Positions 5,764 to 8,963 of a DNA stretch of 8,963 nt are shown one piece after another. The notes beneath the pieces are model-generated. The model was given only the letters and a program-made list of their open reading frames with translations, ran no database searches and was not told the origin of the DNA. How positions within the stretch are numbered: the first letter of the stretch is position 1; every line of letters starts with the position of its first letter. The translations under genes and the position numbers were made by a program. The DNA is from Sphingobacteriaceae bacterium (GTDB lineage Bacteria > Bacteroidota > Bacteroidia > Sphingobacteriales > Sphingobacteriaceae): positions 1 through 8,963 of the forward strand of contig CANJWF010000040.1 in assembly GCA_947478315.1 (NCBI GenBank), written 5' to 3'.

Positions 5764-7492
5764 ATATATTAGTTTTTAAGTTGATGTGATTATTCTTTTT
5801 CTGATAATTGCCTACATATAATTTCCATAAATTCTCTCCTTTTTCGAACCCTAAATCCAAATAATGATTTTTTACCATTTCATTTTTAGCAGTTGGAATA
5901 TACTCTCCTTCCAAAATCAAAAAACCATTTCTTTTAACATAATCAACTATTGTATTTAGTACGAAATGTTCCATACCTCTTTTTAAAACCCTACAACTCA
6001 TAAACCAGGTATCAATAAATAAGGTTGTCTTGCTTATTTCTCTTAAAATTATAACACAAATTAAACCATTATCTCCATATTTATCTTCTAATGTGAAAGT
6101 AAACGTATGGACATTTGGGTTATTAGCTAATTGTTCAATTTCTAAATCGGTATAACGAATAGTTCTTAGATTGAATTGATTAGAACGTTGTGATAATTGC
6201 GCTACTCGTGGAATATTAAACTTATTAAATGATTCAACCAATGAATGCATTTGCAAATTTTTTAAGAATTCTTCTTCATTAACAGCGGTTGTTCTCAAGG
6301 CGTTGCGCTGCTCTTCAATTTGATATAATTTTGTTCTTTCAATATCCTCATTAGAATATGAACTAGTTTCAAATAAATTCAGGGAATATAAGTATTCTAA
6401 ATATTCCGCAGGATCTTCAGGCATTTCAGGTACGGTAATATCTGATATATTTTCACGTACAATATTTCTTTCAAAAGGATTGTCGTCTATAAACACGATT
6501 GAATCAAAGCCAATATTTAGACTAGATTGTATTGTTTTAATATTATCTACTTTATTATCCCAATTAGCTTTGAATACGACAATATCGTCTAATTTCAAAA
6601 CCATATCTGGATGTTTTTCGAAAGGTTCTTTTGCAATAGATTCTGTATTCTTACTACAAACAGTTATAATAATCCCTCTAAGTTTAAGCTTCTTTACCCA
6701 ATATTGAAAAGCCGTAAAAGCTTTTCCGATTCCTAGATTTCCTATTTGAATGTTTTCAAGACCATCATCACCAATAATACCTCCCCAAACAGTGTTATCT
6801 AAATCTAGGATTATACATTTTTTTAATTTCCCATATAGTACATTAATTAATTGTATTGTTTTCTCCACAACAAGGGGTAATATATTAATACTCAACACTA
6901 TTTCAGTATTAATATATATCGAAGATTGAAAAAAAGTATCTCTTCCTACCTTATTTTGGAGAGCTGATATATCGCATATATAAAAACTAGAATTATTTTG
7001 TGCGAATAACATCAGTTCATAATTAATCTTTCTTAACTGAAATAGATAAGACGACTCTACTTTAGTAGCATAATTTCCGAAAACAGAATCATCAATTTCT
7101 GTATAATTATAATAAATAATTTTACACCCTAATTGTTCTTTAATGGTTGCATTAATATTTGCAATTAGAGAAAGCTCGTTATCCGCAAGGTTTTTTTGAT
7201 TCTCGGCAGGGTACTTATTATATTTATCTAGTAATCTGTGTGCAGACCTAAATATGATAACTATTTCAGGCTTATTTTGATATAATTCGGAGTTTATATC
7301 AAATATTTGTCGCTCTATTTGATCAAAGTCAGCTTCCCAAATTTGTAAATCCCATCCATACTCAAATCCTATTCCTTTTAATGCTTGGTGAAGCAATTGT
7401 GTTGCGCTATCTCCTAAAAGTGCAATTTTTAATTGTTTTAGTTTAGAGAAATCTTTCTTTAAATTTTTTTTTAGCTCTTGGAAATTCATCAT
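5732..7492 (-). CDS. FkbH-like HAD-IIIC family acyl-ACP loading protein
   Basis: FkbH proteins take a C3 unit from 1,3-bisphosphoglycerate, remove the phosphate and place a glyceryl group on an ACP. The 586 residues show the three-part layout. An SGNH-like N-terminal domain (about 20-215) has GDS at 27-29. The HAD domain has LDLDNTVWGG at 229-238 (Asp230, Asp232), VCSKN at 278-282 and FIDDNPFER at 334-342. A GNAT-like C-terminal domain (about 425-560) has QRSNQFNLRT at 435-444. ATG codons at 7492 and 7489 are equally possible starts. The last 20 or so residues lie beyond the family fold and overlap the ACP gene by 32 bases. The aminotransferase remnant ends 13 bases upstream. Family assignment is firm; the actual acyl unit is inferred. 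Confidence 0.92.
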   Translation of the reverse strand: MMNFQELKKNLKKDFSKLKQLKIALLGDSATQLLHQALKGIGFEYGWDLQIWEADFDQIERQIFDINSELYQNKPEIVIIFRSAHRLLDKYNKYPAENQKNLADNELSLIANINATIKEQLGCKIIYYNYTEIDDSVFGNYATKVESSYLFQLRKINYELMLFAQNNSSFYICDISALQNKVGRDTFFQSSIYINTEIVLSINILPLVVEKTIQLINVLYGKLKKCIILDLDNTVWGGIIGDDGLENIQIGNLGIGKAFTAFQYWVKKLKLRGIIITVCSKNTESIAKEPFEKHPDMVLKLDDIVVFKANWDNKVDNIKTIQSSLNIGFDSIVFIDDNPFERNIVRENISDITVPEMPEDPAEYLEYLYSLNLFETSSYSNEDIERTKLYQIEEQRNALRTTAVNEEEFLKNLQMHSLVESFNKFNIPRVAQLSQRSNQFNLRTIRYTDLEIEQLANNPNVHTFTFTLEDKYGDNGLICVIILREISKTTLFIDTWFMSCRVLKRGMEHFVLNTIVDYVKRNGFLILEGEYIPTAKNEMVKNHYLDLGFEKGENLWKLYVGNYQKKNNHINLKTNIYGKESTTRTS

Positions 7493-7505
7493 TTAATTTA
7501 TCTTT

Positions 7506-7613
7506 TTATAAGCTGACTCCGCTTGGAATATTGACCAACCTATCAGCAATCCATTCGGCATTACTTAAATCCACACACAGGCAATTTTTAAACATATCCA
7601 ATGACAACGGTGT
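7506..7613 (-). pseudogene. 3' remnant of a LegC-like DegT/DnrJ/EryC1 aminotransferase
   Basis: The minus frame ending at the TAA at 7506-7508 reads about 35 codons that look like the extreme C-terminus of a PLP-dependent sugar aminotransferase. It has TPLSLDMFKNC, then DLSNAEWIADRLVNIPSG close to the stop. LegC-type and other DegT-family proteins end in this way (Asn/Val-Ala-Glu, then Arg-x-x-x-(Ile/Leu)-Pro-Ser). No start codon for a full enzyme exists; in-frame stops lie just upstream of 7613, and the next 95 bases hold no recognisable continuation. It sits 13 bases before the FkbH start, where an intact legC would fit an operon with neuD, neuB and neuC. I read it as the end of a truncated gene at a recombination junction. 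The match is from memory of the family, not from a search. Confidence 0.6.
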
Positions 7614-7656
7614 TTATAAAATTTATTGAAACAACTTTTTTACCCCAAATAATGTA

Positions 7657-7681
7657 GGCTATTGCTTTTGAGCAAATAACC
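7657..7681 (-). terminator. Hairpin after the fibrinogen-like gene
   Basis: On the minus strand the arms at 7681-7671 and 7666-7657 form about ten base pairs with one bulged T, one G-T wobble and the loop CAAA. It starts 27 bases after the stop codon of the fibrinogen-like gene, a good place for a terminator or a 3'-end stabilising stem. No U-run follows directly (the next A/T-rich stretch is TACATTATTTGG), so termination strength is uncertain and read-through into the FkbH operon is possible. Confidence 0.35.
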
Positions 7682-7708
7682 CACAAAATAGTACTGTGTA
7701 CAAATAAA

Positions 7709-8963
7709 TTATCTTACCCAAACTGTCCAAGCGTAATTTAATAAATTATCGGCTACAGATACGCCTGTACTATCGTTAGAATTCATGATCTTCATAGTAA
7801 ATCCTCTGTCAAATAATGTTCTTCCTGAACTTGCCCCGACTCCATTATAACTAACTAAACCATATACATTAGGGTGAAATACCCAACTATTCGTAGTAGA
7901 ACGGGGAATAGTAGTAATATTATCACCAGCTTGCACATAGTAAAAAGCGTTAGAATACGGTCCGCACATTCCGTTGCTACAGCCATATGTCGCTTGATTT
8001 TGGCCATTATAATCGATAGTGGTATTTCTGTAAATCGTTGCGTTGACCATTGTTCTTAAATTTTGAACGGTTGTTGAGGCGATATTGCCTGTTGTATAAA
8101 CAAAATTAGAGTATCCAACAAAAGTTGCATCATTATTTTTCCCAAAAGCTACTTGAGTTCTATCACTAGGCAATTGTCGCCCACTCAATGTATAACCACG
8201 TCCGTTGCTCCATAGGGCATCGCCGGTTAAATCAACGGTTGGGGTACCTGCGTAATTATTAGTTCCGTTAGTATTTTGTATGTTACCTTCTCCGGCCCAT
8301 TGGTTAGGGTTGGCATTACCGCCACCGTTTAAGGCCGATGCAGGAAATTTTGAAGAGACCAACATCCAGCCACCGCCGTCATGTTCCATGTCGCAATAGG
8401 TTTGAAAAGCAGGTTGCGAACCACTGCCATCTACATCAATCCAATACACACCACTGGTATTTTGTGCGCTAGGATTTTTGGTTAGAATATCTCTTGCGGA
8501 TAATCCTGGGCTGGATTGTAAACGACCATAACTGCTATTGTCAACTGCTCCTAATCGGATAGTTAAAGCACCTTTGCCCCCGTTTTGTTGTGAGTTGTAA
8601 TAATCGGAAAGATCGGCCATGGTTTTGACTGTTTGGGTAACTACATATCCTGATTTGCTAATTTCTATTTGTACTAAATCTTGCCCATTGCCATAAGGTA
8701 GATTAAAATTATTCGTAATAGCCGGATATTCTTGGTTATAGAACTGTTTATTGTCAGTCAACCGTGTGATTTTGATATTGGCGTTAGTTAATGTCCAGCC
8801 GCTCGTGGTTCCAGAATAGGTATAAACGGCTATCAAAAAGGGAGATGTACCTACTTCTTTCAATCTAAATGCAGGATACCCGAAATCTTCAACAGGTATA
8901 TTCGCCGTGCTCACTACTTCTATCACGGTGGTACTGGCAACGTCTTTCTGTACAAGTAAGGGA
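7709..8963 (-). CDS. Fibrinogen-like YCDxxxxGGGW domain protein, 5' end outside window
   Basis: The frame is open to the window edge, so the 417 residues seen are the C-terminal part of a longer protein. The GTG at 8926 is not needed as a start, since 12 further codons are open upstream. Numbering the fragment from codon 8962-8960, a beta-rich region of unknown type covers about 1-150. A fibrinogen-related domain follows, with SGVYWID at 170-176 and YCDMEHDGGGW at 189-199, and the protein ends at TVWVR. Such domains in bacteria occur in secreted or surface proteins and may bind glycans; the signal peptide would lie outside the window. Three Cys are visible (YCDM and GCSNGMC), and no type IX sorting domain is seen. 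Sampled GC is 37-50 percent against 17-33 percent in the next block, so it has a different history from its neighbours. A phage or adhesin origin is possible. Confidence 0.8.
   Translation of the reverse strand, partial: PLLVQKDVASTTVIEVVSTANIPVEDFGYPAFRLKEVGTSPFLIAVYTYSGTTSGWTLTNANIKITRLTDNKQFYNQEYPAITNNFNLPYGNGQDLVQIEISKSGYVVTQTVKTMADLSDYYNSQQNGGKGALTIRLGAVDNSSYGRLQSSPGLSARDILTKNPSAQNTSGVYWIDVDGSGSQPAFQTYCDMEHDGGGWMLVSSKFPASALNGGGNANPNQWAGEGNIQNTNGTNNYAGTPTVDLTGDALWSNGRGYTLSGRQLPSDRTQVAFGKNNDATFVGYSNFVYTTGNIASTTVQNLRTMVNATIYRNTTIDYNGQNQATYGCSNGMCGPYSNAFYYVQAGDNITTIPRSTTNSWVFHPNVYGLVSYNGVGASSGRTLFDRGFTMKIMNSNDSTGVSVADNLLNYAWTVWVR

Noticed and set aside
6480..6707. Plus-strand open frame inside the FkbH gene
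   Set aside because: It is antisense to the conserved HAD core; its hydrophobic look is what antisense of this region gives.
7494..7561. Short minus-strand ORF of 22 codons starting at 7561
   Set aside because: It overlaps the aminotransferase-like remnant in another frame, has no conserved look, and the remnant frame explains the sequence better.
7614..7708. Bacteroidota-type promoter for the FkbH operon
   Set aside because: I looked on the minus strand for TTG plus TAnnTTTG. Only near misses such as TATTTTG and CATTATTTG were present, none at full consensus and correct spacing.
7874..8059. Plus-strand open frame inside the fibrinogen-like gene
   Set aside because: It is antisense to the fibrinogen-related domain, with no motif or plausible start context.
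1..8963. CRISPR arrays, tRNA or rRNA genes, transposase genes
   Set aside because: No regularly spaced identical repeats, no cloverleaf or rRNA-like sequence and no transposase motif were seen. The 90-base repeat in neuC has only two diverged copies within a coding frame.

Overview
The window is most likely from a low-GC Bacteroidota genome. The evidence is the Bacteroidota-style FkbH protein and NeuC, a bacterial YCDxxxxGGGW fibrinogen-like protein, and the near absence of Shine-Dalgarno sites. This assignment is an inference from protein style, not a search. Every gene lies on the minus strand, so transcription runs from high to low coordinates through a surface-glycan (nonulosonic acid) locus.

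In transcription order there are three blocks. (1) 8963-7709 holds the 3' part of a gene for a probably secreted fibrinogen-like domain protein, which is GC-richer than the rest. (2) 7613-2400 is very AT-rich. It opens with a 3' remnant of a LegC-like aminotransferase gene. Six tightly packed genes follow: an FkbH-like HAD protein, an acyl carrier protein, a MaoC-like hydratase, a short-chain dehydrogenase, a GNAT-like acyltransferase and a CE4 polysaccharide deacetylase. (3) 2362-1 is intermediate in GC. It holds neuD, neuB (or legI) and the first 237 codons of neuC (or legG), which runs off the window.

neuC makes the 6-carbon N-acyl-mannosamine-type precursor, neuB condenses it with phosphoenolpyruvate to a sialic or legionaminic acid, and neuD acetylates a sugar. 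The block between the aminotransferase remnant and neuD looks like a small acyl-ACP pathway. FkbH proteins load a glyceryl unit onto a carrier protein, the MaoC and SDR could remodel an acyl chain, and the deacetylase plus GNAT could swap an N-acetyl for this acyl group. I therefore infer a nonulosonate carrying an unusual N-acyl substituent. No CMP-transferase, glycosyltransferase or flippase is visible.

Two other features stand out. neuC carries a roughly 60-codon in-frame insertion made of two diverged 90-nt-spaced copies of a hairpin, with compensatory base changes between the copies. Truncated gene tails and GC shifts at both edges of the acyl cassette suggest modular exchange of the locus. 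No gap longer than 300 bases lacks a gene. The longest, 7493-7708, holds the aminotransferase remnant and a hairpin.
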